A DNA stretch of 64,000 nt, from positions 163,080,667 to 163,144,666 of the forward strand of contig CM075673.1 of NCBI GenBank assembly GCA_037962975.1, given 5' to 3'. The stretch comes from Clitoria ternatea (taxonomy: Eukaryota; Streptophyta; Magnoliopsida; Fabales; Fabaceae). How positions within the stretch are numbered: the stretch's first letter is position 1; each line of letters opens with the position of its first letter. Below are positions 1 through 12,275 of the stretch, in pieces. A program made the translations under genes and the position numbers. The notes beneath the pieces were generated by a model. That model did no database searches and had not been told where the DNA came from. It saw only the letters and a list, made by a program, of their open reading frames with translations.

Positions 1-48
1 TAGCCATATTTGAACTAAAAAACATGATGCAGGGTGAAGTGTTTGTAC

Positions 49-3000
49 TTGCTAAGATCAAGGCGGGGATAAGTTATTTCAGAGCAATAGATTCTTTCAG
101 GCCAAGATAATGTGTAAAGGAGTGGCAAGCGCATGTCAGGTAACCCCAACTGTGCAATAACAGATGAATCCTGCAAAGAACAAAGAAAAATCATGTAAGA
201 TCTAAGTAAAATACTTGGTTATCTTTGTCTTTTATTTTGTATTTCCTTTTCCATATATTTGAATTTGAGCATAAAGATTTGAGAAATCACATGCTCAAGT
301 CATCAACTTGTAGGTAATGTGATTCAGCATGTGAGTGAGAGTTTAATTGTTTACTACAAGCAACAGCTAACACAACATAGTGGAAGGTATAAACCTGTGT
401 TTCAACCATGGAATGTATGATAGATTGTGGATGAATAACAATCTCAATATCATCATATTCTGCTCCAAACAAATAATGTGCTTCAATTACTTCTAGACCC
501 TGCCAAAAATTGAAAGAAATTTATTATATAGCTATAAAAAGAAAATCATTAGAATGATTCACAAGAAAGGATTTTTCATACTAATTGGATTGACTATAGG
601 AGACAAACCTTATTGAAAAGGGTAGCTGAGTCTATAGTTATTTTTCTCCCTAAACTCCAGATGGGATGCTTTAATGCATCAGCAAGTTTAATATCTTTCA
701 TCTTTTCAACAGGCCATTCTCTGTTAATAATCAAAATGATTGATAATTTGATCAATTTATAGAGCTGGAAACAGGATTAAATGATGCAATGATTGCAGAT
801 TTCTCATACTAAGAGAATATTGATTCAAATAGATTCCATCAAGATTTGACAAGTTGGCAGGAACCACATAAAAACACCTTAGAAAATTTCCAGTGCTTTA
901 ACTTAATTTCTTTTAAGTTCCTTTTCATTGCTTCAAGCTTAATGAAGTATAGATATAAAGCACAGAAACCACATGTTGTTCAGAACATACAAGTGCAAAT
1001 ACATACAAGAAAATCCGGTTTACATTTAGACACAAATATTTCAACACCCTAAGATAAAAATTGCATGCTTCATATAAGCTTCATCTAGAAACTTTCAAAA
1101 CTCTTCTTGAACTAATTTTCCTTACCTGAAAGCACCACCAGATCCAGTTAAAAGGATTTTCCTAAGTGCGCCCTTTGGCAATCCCTGGATACACTGTGTA
1201 GAGAACAATCCTTTAAGCATCAGTGATTATCAGCAGCAAGACTTGGTGCAAATGATGATAAATTCATTGCTTCAATTCAATAGGAAAGATGAAAAGAGTG
1301 ATATATACAGAAAATGAGATGGATGGGAATAGATGTTGGACATGAATACCTGAAAAATGGCAGAATGTTCTGAATCAGCAGGAAGAATTTTAATGTTATG
1401 CTTTTGAGCAAGAGGAAGAACAAAAGGGCCTCCAGCAATCATTGTCTCCTTGTTGGCCAATGCTATGTCTTTCCCTGCTTCAATTGCAGCAACTGTTGGC
1501 TGAAGAAAATGATAACAAGAGGAAATATAAGGATCCAACTGTTATGTTCAGTTTATAAGGAAAACCAGAGGTTTGAACCTATGATATCACGCTAACCCCC
1601 CAAAACCCTCACCATTAGGCCGGCTCTAACAGGTTATTGGGATCTAGTTGTTTGATAACTGATAAGTAATACTATTAACTTATATTGCTTTTTAATTTTA
1701 GCATTTATTCTCACCAAATAATATTCCTAAGAAGCCACCAATAAGAAAGTAAGTGTGCACCTTAATTTACATTTAAGTGTGAGGGGCAAAATAGCATAAG
1801 AGCTCTGAAGTCTGAAGAAAATTAATGGGCACACTACCTTACTCAAGAGAAGCAACATGGACGAAAAGCTAACATCTTTGTGTTTCTCAATCTCTAACTG
1901 TTTCTTCTAAGACACAAGTTAAATTATTCATGTGTAATACATGACATCATTTAGCTATCAATTACTTACAGTTACAAATATTAAATGGAACAAATACACT
2001 AGTCTCATCTGATTATTGATATTAATCCAAAAGGACATGTGGAAAAATGAATGTGGAAGACCATGTAATTTGTTTTGAAGATCCAATGAAAGAAACATGA
2101 TTTAGAATTACCTTTAATCCTGCACAACCAACTATTCCTGTAACTACAGTGGCTGCATCAGGGTGACGAGCAACCTGAAAAATATTATCACATAGTATAA
2201 ACAACATTGGCCTTATTAGTAAAATCATATGAGACAAAAGAAAAGATTCCACCTCAATTACTCCTTGCTCTCCAGGGATGATTTCTGGTTTGTGTTCCAC
2301 ATCAGCCAAAGCTTCTTTGAGTTCACCAATTAGAGATTCATTTCTAAGACCAACAACTTTAGGCTTAAATGTTTTTATCTGCAAAGTATCAAACATCATA
2401 AAATTGTGTTAACCATACTGGTCAATTCAAATTTCAAAATTAGAGCCACCCCTTCTCATCTAAAAGTTGTCTTAATTTGCTAGATAATATCTCTACTTCA
2501 CAAATTGAGAAAGAAACCAAGGCAGGAAAAAAATGGAACAACAAATGCTCAGGAGTCAGGACAATCTGAAAAGGATCATTTTGTTGCATGACTAGTTTAA
2601 CAATGATTATATAGTACTCAATTGACCTTGGAAATTTATAAAGCAAAAAATCATCACAGTTTGTAAGATATTAAATTCACAGCCGGTTATATATATATGA
2701 AAGTTCCATTACAAATTTGAGAGTTAACGTTACCTGATCAGCTAGAAGAGTAATATTTGAACCAGCTGCAAGCCCCACAATTTTAAACCTTTCAGGAAAC
2801 TCAGCTACTATGTTCAATGTCTACAAAAGTAAACAAGGGAAAGTAATGAAGACAAGAGATATTGAATGAAAAAATTAGAAAAAAAATACTGAAAAATTCC
2901 AAAACCGCATGTCTTTTTTTTTCTTGAGCAGCCAAAACCGCGTGTCTTTAAAAGAAATATAATAAGAGAATTAAAAGATGTCCCAGTTTAAGGTTAGTCT

Positions 3001-6000
3001 TTATTTTATAAACGGTTATATTTTTCTTAAGTGTATTTTAAGAGCATTCTCTCTTTAGGCAAGAGTTATATGGAATTTTAGCTAATGATTTTATCTTTGG
3101 AGCATCACCAAAATGGTAACTAATCCTTAAAGCTTATTCTATCCCTATAGGTGGTACCTTCCCCTCTCTTTCTCTCCCACTTTCCCCTCTTTTCTTCTAG
3201 AATGCTCCAAGGAAACCAAATTCCCCCTCATACATAATTTGGCCAATACATACATCATGGAAGGAGATTGATGAACCTCGTTTGTAGAGGCTTGGAAATC
3301 AAAGAACACCTTTAAGATAGATTCAAGGCATAAGGATTTATGGAATTGAAGAAATTCCTTCAACAATCTGTCTCTTTTAACAAAGTTTGTTTCATACATA
3401 CGGTATGAGATTAAACCCTTAACAATAAGATTTAGTTATTTATCAACTGTACTAGATTTTGTTAGTTTATTAATAATTATATTTATACATCAGACTTCAT
3501 TTGACACTACTTTTTACTCTCTTTCTATATTATTATTATATCGTTTATTTATTTTCTTTCATAAAACACTGAAAAATATAACTTTAAATAGTGTACACTT
3601 AACATTTTTATTATTTTATTATTTATTTATTTTGTTTAGCCTGTGCATGTTTAATTTTTCGTAAATAAGATTTTAAATATAAGTTTTGTTTGTGAAAACA
3701 AAATTCTCACTTGAAAAAAGTCAATCTCATCATATTATTACAAATGTTTATAACTCAAAATAGAATTATCTTATGATAAAAATACCAATACTCATTGGCT
3801 TCATTTTATTATACTCTAAACTAAATGTCTTACTCATTTTAAAAAAAACATAATGATACTTTATTAGGTGACTAATCCAAATTCAGGCATTGTTCCACAC
3901 TAAAGGATGGATAGTCCTTCAAGAAGATTTTTACATATCTAAGGTCTGAAACTCGAAACACTTATTAAACGATCAAATCTACTTGCCAACTTGATCAATC
4001 CCCTCATACATATTTATATATAATTAATTTTCTTGAACAATAAAATGTTAGTGTAGGAAAATTAAACATTGAGTTACCTGAGTTCCAATTGAACCAGTAG
4101 ATCCCAAGACAGAAATAGGTTTTGGTCCATCCCATGTCTTAAAATCAGAAGGCTCTGGAATAGCTGTTCCAGGCCATGCTGGTGGTGGTGATTGAGCAGC
4201 CGCAGAGCAATAAACTCTTCTCTTTACTATAGTTTCACAATCTTTTTTCTTCAAAGAAAAGCTACCTAAGAATCAAAACCACAATCAAGGTTAGCCCTTT
4301 CTTTTATCTTTTGGAATATTGGTTAAAGGAAGAGATATAGAGGTTGAAGAGTGGGGATAAAAGGTTCGAATCTTACTGCATTCACATTCACTTAAATGTT
4401 CTTATCAAATACCAATTGTGTTGATGATAAAATATAATTTATCATTCAACTAACATTACAAACTATTGTTTTTACAGAAATAGGATAAACAATAACATAG
4501 GATGAACAATTGAATATTAATAAGAATTCAATACCAATGTAATGCCAAACATTGACATCTTGAAAACATTTGTTCATTTGAACAACTAACGTGAATTTGT
4601 GACATGTATAAAATACAATTTTGTATTGTGAACAATGTTAGTCACAAAACTCTTCACAAATTGCAATTTGATTAACAAAATTAAACTGGCCTACCAGTGG
4701 GATTATACAACAGCATGGCATGTTAATAATCCCTAAACAAAATTTGAAACATATAAAGGATTAATGTAGGTAAAATATAGGTTCAGATTTTATTGTCCCT
4801 ATCGTACCAAAATATACAAGAGCATGGCATGTTACTAATCACATGATCCTTCATATAATCATAGTATGTGCCTTCCAAAGCTACTTAAAGACATGAGTAT
4901 GCCAAAACTTACTACTAACACAAAGGTGTTTAAAAGGTTTTTTTTTTTAGAATTTCCACTGTAGAATTTCCTACGGATTTATTGTGAACTTTCTCACAAA
5001 TAGTTTTGTGAAATTCTTATATTTCCTACCAACCCTTCCTTTATAAAAAAGAAAAATAAGTTTTTTAAGAATTAAAAAAATATCATGAGAATTGTTATGT
5101 GAAAAAGAAAAATTCATGGGAAAGTTCAAAATTTTCTTGAGAGTTTTCATGTGAATATTTATCACAAATAAAATGTCATGTTTCTCTAGAGAAATGTAAT
5201 CATAAAAAGAAAATCGTATATAATAAGAAAGAATTTAAAAGAAAGATTGCAAGACATATCAAATTAGATCGGATCATATAATTTTAATTATTAATTAATT
5301 AATTGGTACTATTCGATTAAAAAATAAAATTAGAGTACCTAACTTCAAACTCATTAGAGTTACGCATCTGAAACGGGTTCGAACTGGAACATTTATTTCC
5401 TCTTCTTTTTACTGTTATTTTTTTTTATTGAAAATCAAATTGTGTCAGAAATTCACCATAATTTATACATCTTATTCTTTTGGATGTGACCGCTATTTCA
5501 ATTGAAAGAAAAAACATTGTTTTGTATATGTATAGGATGTATTATATGAAAAAGATTTTTTTGTATGAAAATAAGATAAGTGAATTTGAGTCGTATAATC
5601 ATATATACAATTTTTTTTAATCTCAACTATTCATTTATGATTATACGACCCAAATTCATTTTTCTCCCTCTTACATAAGAAAATCTTTCTAATAAAATAT
5701 AACCCGATTGTGATGCATTTATTTGACCTGAATTATTTCTGATTGAATTGTGAAAATGAGTAATAGGGTCGATTTATTGATTTTTTTTCTCCGGATTTTC
5801 ATCAACTCTTACGGCGTTGACTCTTGTGGGTGTAAGTAAAACGTGATCGTTGATTTGTATTAACGTTTTTTCAAATGCAATTGTTCTCAATAATTACACA
5901 AATGGGCTTGAAGTGGTTATATTATACCATGGTGTGTAGTATATAATATTTTTAGATATTATTGATATAATATTGTTTATAATTATAATTAATTACAGCC

Positions 6001-7417
6001 ATAATAAATATTGTATATTGTGTCATGTGAAAAATAATTTTAAGATAATTTATTTTGTTTAGATTGTTTAAAAAAATAAGTTATTTTATGATAAAATTAC
6101 AAAAAAATGAAATTATTTGTAGTTTTTGATGAATATGTATTTAAATTAATTAATAGATGTAGATAACACAGGAAAGAAAAATTGACTAAATAAATCTATT
6201 AATTTATATTTTTTTAGAAGGGAGTTCCCTTAGGGTGTTTTTATAGTTAAAAGTCAATAAACTAATCCATCTCTCAAAGGTCAGTATATTAAATGGTAAT
6301 TTGAAGTAAGTTTTTATTCGGCTTTATATATTTTAAAACTTTTAATTTAGTTTTGTAAATTTGGAGAAAGTTTCATATTAGTTTTTTTTTTTTTTTGCCA
6401 TCAACCAACCTAACGTACGTGTCCGTTTGGTTTGCAGTTAGGGAAACAGAAAAATTTAAGGGCTGATATTGATCCTTTACGCTGTTAAAACTGTCAAAAC
6501 TCTGGGGTTTGACCAACCAAGTCTTTTACTATTTTGAAATATAGTGAAATAAAAAAAAATCAGCATGAACTTATATCAAAACTAGATTAAAAGCCCATTT
6601 TCTTTTGATTGTATTCACCCCAACTCTTGTTTCCATGTTTCACGTCTTTCAAGCATTGTTGGTCTTCAACCCTCTTCTTCTTCAATGCCATTTCTAGGAG
6701 CAACAAAGAGAAAGGTTTACAACAAAAAAATGGGAAACAAAACCACACATGAAGAAAATGGTGATGGTTTTTGGTCATGAAAGCGATCATAGTGAGGAGT
6801 GGTTATGATAGAAGGGCATGGCATGATGGTGGCGATGGTATAGCAAAAGGTAAGGTAGAGTGACAACATAAACAATGGTTTGAGGTTGAAGGGATGTCAT
6901 TCAATTTTGTTAAAACTTCGTTTAATCGTCAATTAAAAACTTCATCTACAAATCTCTGTTGTGTTCGGAACCAAACGGAACGGAAGCCTCCTTGGTTTTC
7001 TTGTCTTTGTTTTTTTTTTAATTCTGAAAATATTTATATTGAATAAGAGGAAGAAAAAGGTTGAAGAACATCAAGACATATGATGTGGAATAGAGAATCT
7101 ATTTTTGCCGCTGTAACTTTTTAATTTATTGCTTTTCAAAATACTCATGTAAGAATGTTAAGCAGCAATAAAAGGACTATTTGACCTGAAACCTTTCTTC
7201 AAAAATAATGTATCAGGTTAAACCTAAATTTTTCAAATACACAGGGCTAAACTTATAAATTAGCCAGACTTTTATTTATTTTATCTATTAAAATAATGGT
7301 AAAGAAGGAGGATAAATATTGAAAGTAGAGTTGAAGTTCTACTTTTAATACTTTATATTCGTCTCAAACCTCTAATATCTGTTGACCTTTTAAAGCATAT
7401 TATAATTTTGATTTCAT

Positions 7418-7453
<36 letters not shown>

Positions 7454-7962
7454 ACAATTAAAATATTAATAATTCATATATGAAATCTCTTTTTTTCATT
7501 TACAAATCTATAATTATAATAACATTAATAAAAATAATTAATTTTGATTGTGAAACCGTAAAATCTTTTTCTAAGATTGTCAAACCGATGTTTGACCAAT
7601 TCTAACGGAAACCAAATACCCCTAATTTTACCATCTGATTGGTTTATAGTTGGAGAAACAAAATTGAGGAAATTAAAAAATTTAAGAGTTGATATTGATC
7701 TTTCACGTTGTTTGAAACAGTCAAAACTTCGTTTGACCGTAGGATCTATTTTTAGAGTTAGTCAAACCGAGGTTTGACCAACCAAGGTTGATATCCAAAC
7801 TAGTCCTATGTATATAAAAATAAATAATTCTTGATGCTTGTGACAATATATCCAAGTGAAATAACAGAGCCTTTGAACCTGGTGGCATTATTCAACTAAC
7901 TCTTCTGTCCTATTCATTTTATTATCAAAATGTACGGTGTATATATATATATATATATATAG

Positions 7963-7994
<32 letters not shown>

Positions 7995-8605
7995 TATGCT
8001 ATTTTGTATATGCTATTTTGGTCGTTTCTTTGTCATTCACTGCATGCACACACCATTGGTTCCTTACCTATCATTTGTTGCATCTCCTTCATCGTTTCCA
8101 TCAAAACTAAACACTAAAGAATGTAGGTTAAACAAAAAAAAAAATATAAGTAAACATCATATATAGTTTAAGTAAATAAGAATGATTTTTTATTAAAAAA
8201 AGAGAGAAAAGAGAACTTCAAAATTGAATATTTTTTCACCTTTTAAACTTTAAAGGAAAGGAAGTAGGAACAGTGTTAAACAAAACAAAAATTGAAAAAT
8301 GGATATAACCCACAAATAAATAGCCAATGAAATAAAAAGGGTAACTAAAATAAACTGAAAAAAAAACCATGTGAGGAATATATGTATAGGCCATGAAGCT
8401 TATATAATAGGGGGAATATGAAAGGCAAATTAACACACAAAAATTGAAGTTAAGAGGAAGCTCTTATTGTTCTTTGCTTATCAAGAGTTTTGAGACAAAG
8501 ACAGGATCTAGAACCTGGAAGTTTTGTGGAGTTATTTGACTTGATGAGAGAATCAGAGAAAAAGAGTGGTTTCACTTGAGCAGGGGAAGGCAAATTCAGA
8601 GCCAT
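49..8605 (-). CDS. DXR: 1-deoxy-D-xylulose 5-phosphate reductoisomerase, partial (3' end outside window)
   Basis: DXR converts DXP to 2-C-methyl-D-erythritol 4-phosphate with NADPH, the committed step of plastid isoprenoid (MEP) synthesis. Exons, in gene order: 8515-8605, 4078-4265, 2734-2820, 2253-2378, 2112-2174, 1350-1499, 1126-1193, 609-720, 395-499, 49-170. All have GT-AG borders and compatible phases, giving 370 codons plus 2 nt of about 470 expected. Exon 1 starts MALNLPSPAQ, a typical chloroplast transit peptide start. Exon 2 holds the PPPAWPG linker and the nucleotide-binding GSTGSIGTQ. Exon 6 carries LPADSEHSAIFQ, exons 7-8 the SGGAFR region, and exon 9 the HPQSIIHSMVE segment. The last visible exon ends in a GT donor after the PRLDLS region, so the C-terminal exons lie beyond position 1. 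Visible exons have no stop or frameshift, so the gene looks functional. A Tyr stands where I recall Trp in other plants just before PRLDL. Confidence 0.95.
6425..7785 (+). repeat. Diverged direct repeat pair inside DXR intron 1
   Basis: Segments 6425-6525 and 7634-7785 share the same order of words: GTTTGG/TTGGTTTA, GGAGAAAC-like, AAATTTAAG, TTGATATTGATC, CACG/TACGCTGTT, CAGTCAAAACT and GTTTGACCAACCAAG. The second copy is longer and has an extra GTCAAACCGAGG block. They look like remnants of one small non-coding element or of a local duplication. No coding content was seen. Confidence 0.55.
7423..7450. repeat. (TA)n microsatellite
   Basis: Perfect TA dinucleotide run inside DXR intron 1. Confidence 0.95.
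7939..7994. repeat. (TA)n-(CA)n compound microsatellite
   Basis: A TA run interrupted once by AG, then continuing into a short CA run, inside DXR intron 1. Confidence 0.95.
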
Positions 8606-9276
8606 AACAGAACTTGAACCAACCACGTACGTTTCAAAATGTTCACGAATGGAAAATTGAACCAATCAGAGTGTTAATATATGTAACCTAATAGTTATCC
8701 CAAAGTGATGAGTAATATAAGGAGACAAAAATGAGATGAAAGAAATGCCAAAATTGGTATGTGTGGCCTTAGAAATACCAACTCTAGTGACCAAGTAAGG
8801 CTTTTCCATTGAAATAATGTATAATCTGGCTTATTTTTCAATTGGTACACTTGTTGGAGACCATTATTAGTACAAAACAAAAAAGTGGATAATGAAGTAA
8901 CGGCAATTTGGAAAAGTTCATTGACCCGTTTAATAACCAACACTCGTTGGTGGTTTCTTATAATTCAAGCAATGAAGATATGGACTATCAAAGTCTTCGT
9001 ATCATCCTCACTCTTGAAGTTTCCATCACGTGCATGTATTCATATAATCCACAAAATGAGTGAAAGCTGCCCATATAATTTGGAAATTATAGTCTTGCAT
9101 TTTGTGGCAGAATTCGTATGGATCTAGAATAAAATTGGAAATAATGGATCCGAGCATATATAGAACTTTTTTTAAAAAATAATTTTTCAATATGTAGATT
9201 TTGTTTTTTATGCTAACTTCCACAATTCCTAACTTGTTTGTTTGATCTCCAAATGCTACAAAACTTTTTAATACTT
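8606..9276. other. Spacer upstream of DXR; probable DXR promoter and 5' UTR
   Basis: No gene was seen. On the minus strand a CCAAT-type motif (GATTGG, about 60 bp upstream of the DXR ATG) and an AT-rich stretch ATATATTAA are visible. No convincing TATA box can be singled out. Confidence 0.4.
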
Positions 9277-9496
9277 TCACGGCAAGTTCGCTAGGGTCTC
9301 CTTGAAACTCACCAGTTTCGCTTCAGCGTCCTTTAGTGACGCCTCAGCTTTCTCCAAAGTCGCCTCCCTTGCTTTTAGGCGCTCTTCCAGCTCGGCCATC
9401 TTTTTTAAGGCCTCCTGGATTTTCCCAGCCGAAGCATTCTTCTCATTGGTCAGAGTGATGACAGTTTTATCTTGGGCACTAATGTACCCATCTAAC
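9277..9496 (-). pseudogene. Coiled-coil C-terminal fragment of the copy A transposon protein
   Basis: The minus frame reads a charged helical stretch ending in a stop at 9277-9279. It contains heptad-like segments such as KKMAELEERLKAREATLEKA and a second one about 30 residues long. A stop codon lies just upstream (near 9497), so the segment is cut from the rest of the protein. Plant proteins of this transposon family often end in a long coiled coil, which fits its position downstream of the conserved domain at 10.1-11.5 kb. There is no catalytic motif, and a cellular function is not suggested. Confidence 0.55.
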
Positions 9497-10555
9497 TAGT
9501 GCCTCATTGATGCCGCTCGGAGAGCAAACATCTCCATGCCCCACAAACGGTCACTAGGTTGGAACTCATGTATTTCAATTTATCTTCCTCAAACATCAAG
9601 TCCGATCGATGAACTTGACTCTGATTCATAAAGCGCTTCCATTCCCAAGAGGCACTATCGTAATCAGATCGGAGGGGAGTCGCCAGTCACTCGACATTCA
9701 TCCGATCCCAGGTGATCAAAGAGACCTTGAGAGATCCAGGAATCTCCGTCATCTAGATTATAGGAGACCTCGAGGGCACCCCCTTAGAAGATTCTAACCC
9801 TCTTTATGAAGATTCTTGCTGGAGTCGCTACCTCTTAACAACACAAGTTGTGACCTTAAAGTCAAAAATGGATACAGAAGGACAAAGAGCAGCCACAGAC
9901 ACGGAGGCAGTGGATGCAGCTATATGAATAGCAGTTGGAGTCGGGGTAAGAGTCGAGGAAGCCCTTCCCCTAGTTGGCCCTCATTTTTTATAGGCTTTCT
10001 TTAAATCCCGAGCAGACATCTTGCGGGGGGCTATGTCCCCTGAAAAAACAAAGTAAAGATCAATACGAAAAACAAAATAGTTAAGACAAAAGCCTGCAGT
10101 AACCTATATTTACATATCCAGAAATCAAGAGAACCCGGGTCAGTGGAGAAGGAGATTAAAGCAGTCATTAACGTCTAGTTCACCCAATCATGCCCTACTC
10201 CCCTGAGAGGGAAATGCCTCTCAAGTGCCTATTCATTCTTCTTTATACCGTTACTTTCGTTTTAGTTTTAGGAACTAAAGTAGTGTCCTATGTCCTTCAT
10301 AAAAAACTTCATGTTATCTCACTCATCACGAGATAAATCCTCCCAATTTATTCGATATTCAATTGGCACCCAAGTCCAATACAACGGAAAGGTAGGATGC
10401 CTGTTGGTGTAATAAAGAAAGTCCTCCCCTACCACGTTTGGACTCACTTAGATTTTAAAAAATAACCCATTAAAATTCATACAGGATTGGTCAAACACCT
10501 CTATCAGACGACGACCCGGGATACCACTCAGGGAAACCTACCGACAAAGACCCCC

Positions 10556-11046
10556 TGTAACGCTCTAACCGCTTTTCAGGAATTAATGACTCCCCATAAA
10601 CCCACACCAAACTTTTTAGTGTGTTTTGTCCTCAATCACACACTTCCCGAGAAGTTCCAGTGAGGTCACTCATCCCAGAATTTCTCCAAGTTAAGCGCAC
10701 TTAACCTTGAAATCCTTAAGTGATAGGCTACTAAAAAGCAAATGCATTTGTTGGTATAGGAAATACGAATTAATTCCTTTAAGTTATCCTCGACTATATA
10801 GTCTTGTACCTATACAGTCTTTGGATCCCTCTTATTCTGGTATTATTCGGTTTATTCATGTGTCCCTCCCATTGGAAGCCTGCTAGGAACTGCTCCTTAT
10901 CCATGCCTATGCACTAACAGTCACTCCCCGTCTTCAACAGTGCCTAGGATGTCATGTATCCCGTTGGAAGCCTGCCAGGAGTCACTCCTTATCCATGCCT
11001 ATGCATTGGTGATCACTCCCCGCCCTCAATAGTGTCGGGATGTCAC
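10556..11046 (-). mobile_element. Cassandra-like LTR with 5S rRNA-like block (copy 1)
   Basis: Read on the minus strand, the middle of this segment resembles plant 5S rRNA including its internal promoter zone. On the plus strand the matching words are ACTTCCCGAGAAGTT, GGTCACTCATCCCAGAA, AAGTTAAGCGCACTTAACC and TTGGTATAGG. Carriage of a 5S-like block inside an LTR is the defining feature of Cassandra TRIM elements. The ends TGTAACGC and ATGTCACG match copy 2 at 52953-53246. This copy is longer because of a 92-bp tandem duplication at 10869-11046. It sits inside the coding part of the transposon copy A. Only a single LTR is visible, so it is probably a solo LTR. Confidence 0.65.
10869..11046. 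repeat. 92-bp tandem duplication inside the Cassandra-like LTR
   Basis: Units begin at 10869 (CCATTGGAAGCCTGCTAGGA) and 10961 (CCGTTGGAAGCCTGCCAGGA). Both run through CTCCTTATCCATGCCTATGCA and CACTCCCCG to a GGATGTCA end. Copy 2 of the LTR lacks this block. Confidence 0.85.
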
Positions 11047-12078
11047 GTCTCCGCTTTAAAATTCTTAGCTTGAAAAAAACAAAAGAAGACATGAACAAAA
11101 TGAGCCAGCCTAAAATAGTCACATAGGACTTCAAAGGCCTTTACAAAGGCGTACTCGTTTGGATAGAGCTGAGTAGATGTGACATTCAAGGCATTACCCC
11201 TCTCAAAATTGGAAAACAAAAGAGATAAATGAAAGTGAGAGAAGAAGGTTTCATACACGTAAGTATAATCCAACTCTCTAGGGTTTATCCAAGCATGACA
11301 AACCCTCTCCTCCAATGAACAGCTTAGGCACTCCATATTTAAGGCTAGCACAGAGCCGTTAAAGGTACCCTCTTGCCACAGCCTGGCAATGGCATCCTCA
11401 TCACTAATGGAGGAAGGGAAAGACAAAACTTCCTCCTTGACCCATGAGAAAACGTTCAAAGAACAAGCCTTTTTCTTAAAAGAAAGGACAACAAAGGAAG
11501 GCCTAAAAAAGTAAGAGAAACCACAAGCCCAACAACAACACAAAAGGAAAAAAGAAAGGAAGAACTAACCTCTAGAAAAAGTACAATCCAACGATGAAAA
11601 AGACAAACCAAGCAAGAATAAAGACCTAGAAATGGAAGTGGAAAGTAGAAGAACAAATGAGAACTGAAAGAAATTGCAATGGAAAAAGGTAAAAAAAAAA
11701 GGGTTTGGGCTATATATACATGAGGAAGAAGTAACTCCTAGATAGGAGATCTAATAGTTGGAAACAATATCACCAACTTTATGATCACGATGCCACAATG
11801 ACCTCTCGAAGGGCAACTGCTTTCAACATGTGGCGAACAACCCACTCACATTCGAAACAACATCCATAAACCTAAGGGACACATTTAAGAGCCTAGGAAT
11901 ATAAAACGCCTCATCATTACGAAAGGGGTTATGCCCATACATCACATTGAGAAATGAAATGATGGCTTTCCACTACCAAACTCGTGTCCCTCCCAGAAAC
12001 CCCCTCGGAAAACGTTACAAATTCCTTCTAACACAAACAGACAAACAAGAAGCCCCTTAGCCGACTTCCATGCCAAAC

Positions 12079-12275
12079 CACTCGGAAGAGGGTCACTTAG
12101 AATTCCTCACTCAAAAGAGGGTCACTTAGAATTCCTCACTTGAAAGAAGGCCACTAAAAATTCATCACTTGGAAGAAAGCTAATTAGAATTCCTCACTCG
12201 AAAGAGGGTTACTCAAAATTCCTCACTTGGAAGAGAGCCACTTAGAATTCCTCACTCAGAAGAAAGTTACTCGAT
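12079..12275. repeat. 29-bp tandem repeat, about 7 copies
   Basis: The unit is CACTCGGAAGAGGGTCACTT followed by AGAATTCCT, with substitutions in later copies. It lies in the 5' (LTR or terminal) region of transposon copy A, upstream of its promoter-like TATATATAGCCC. Confidence 0.9.

Larger units (their letters stand above)
4266..8514 (-). other. DXR intron 1 (4.2 kb)
   Basis: AT-rich sequence between exon 1 and exon 2 of DXR with no supportable coding sequence. It contains two TA microsatellites, a pair of diverged direct repeats (6425-6525 and 7634-7785) and poly-T/A tracts. Its unusual size compared with the other DXR introns suggests growth by repeat insertion. Confidence 0.8.
10150..11543 (-). 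pseudogene. Transposase_28-like protein, broken by stops and an inserted LTR
   Basis: The minus frame from 11543 down to 11043 (166 codons) contains PRELDYTYVYETFFSHFHLS, then the TQLYPNEYAFVKAFEVLCDYF block, which is the hallmark 'laPTQLhPNsWAfv.af.vLC' region of the plant 'putative gypsy type transposon' family. The reading is then interrupted by the Cassandra-like LTR (10556-11046). It resumes below 10555 with VSLSGIPGRRLIEVFDQS, LFFKI, then a stop, then FPLYWTWVPIEY and DLSRDE, the usual downstream 'FPLYWT' block. At least two in-frame stops are present in the downstream half. The family's biochemical role is unknown to me; it occurs in retrotransposon-like repeats of legumes and grasses. 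Confidence 0.7.

Noticed and set aside
5339..5354. Possible short first exon of DXR (ATG AGT TTG AAG TTA G before a GT donor) in correct phase with exon 2
   Set aside because: The true first exon at 8515-8605 matches the conserved MALN...SP transit-peptide start and joins in phase. The 16-bp candidate has no family similarity.
10556..11046. A functional 5S rRNA gene
   Set aside because: The 5S-like block is too diverged and is embedded in a repeat with LTR-like ends shared by a second copy. It is a 5S-derived transposable sequence, not a gene.
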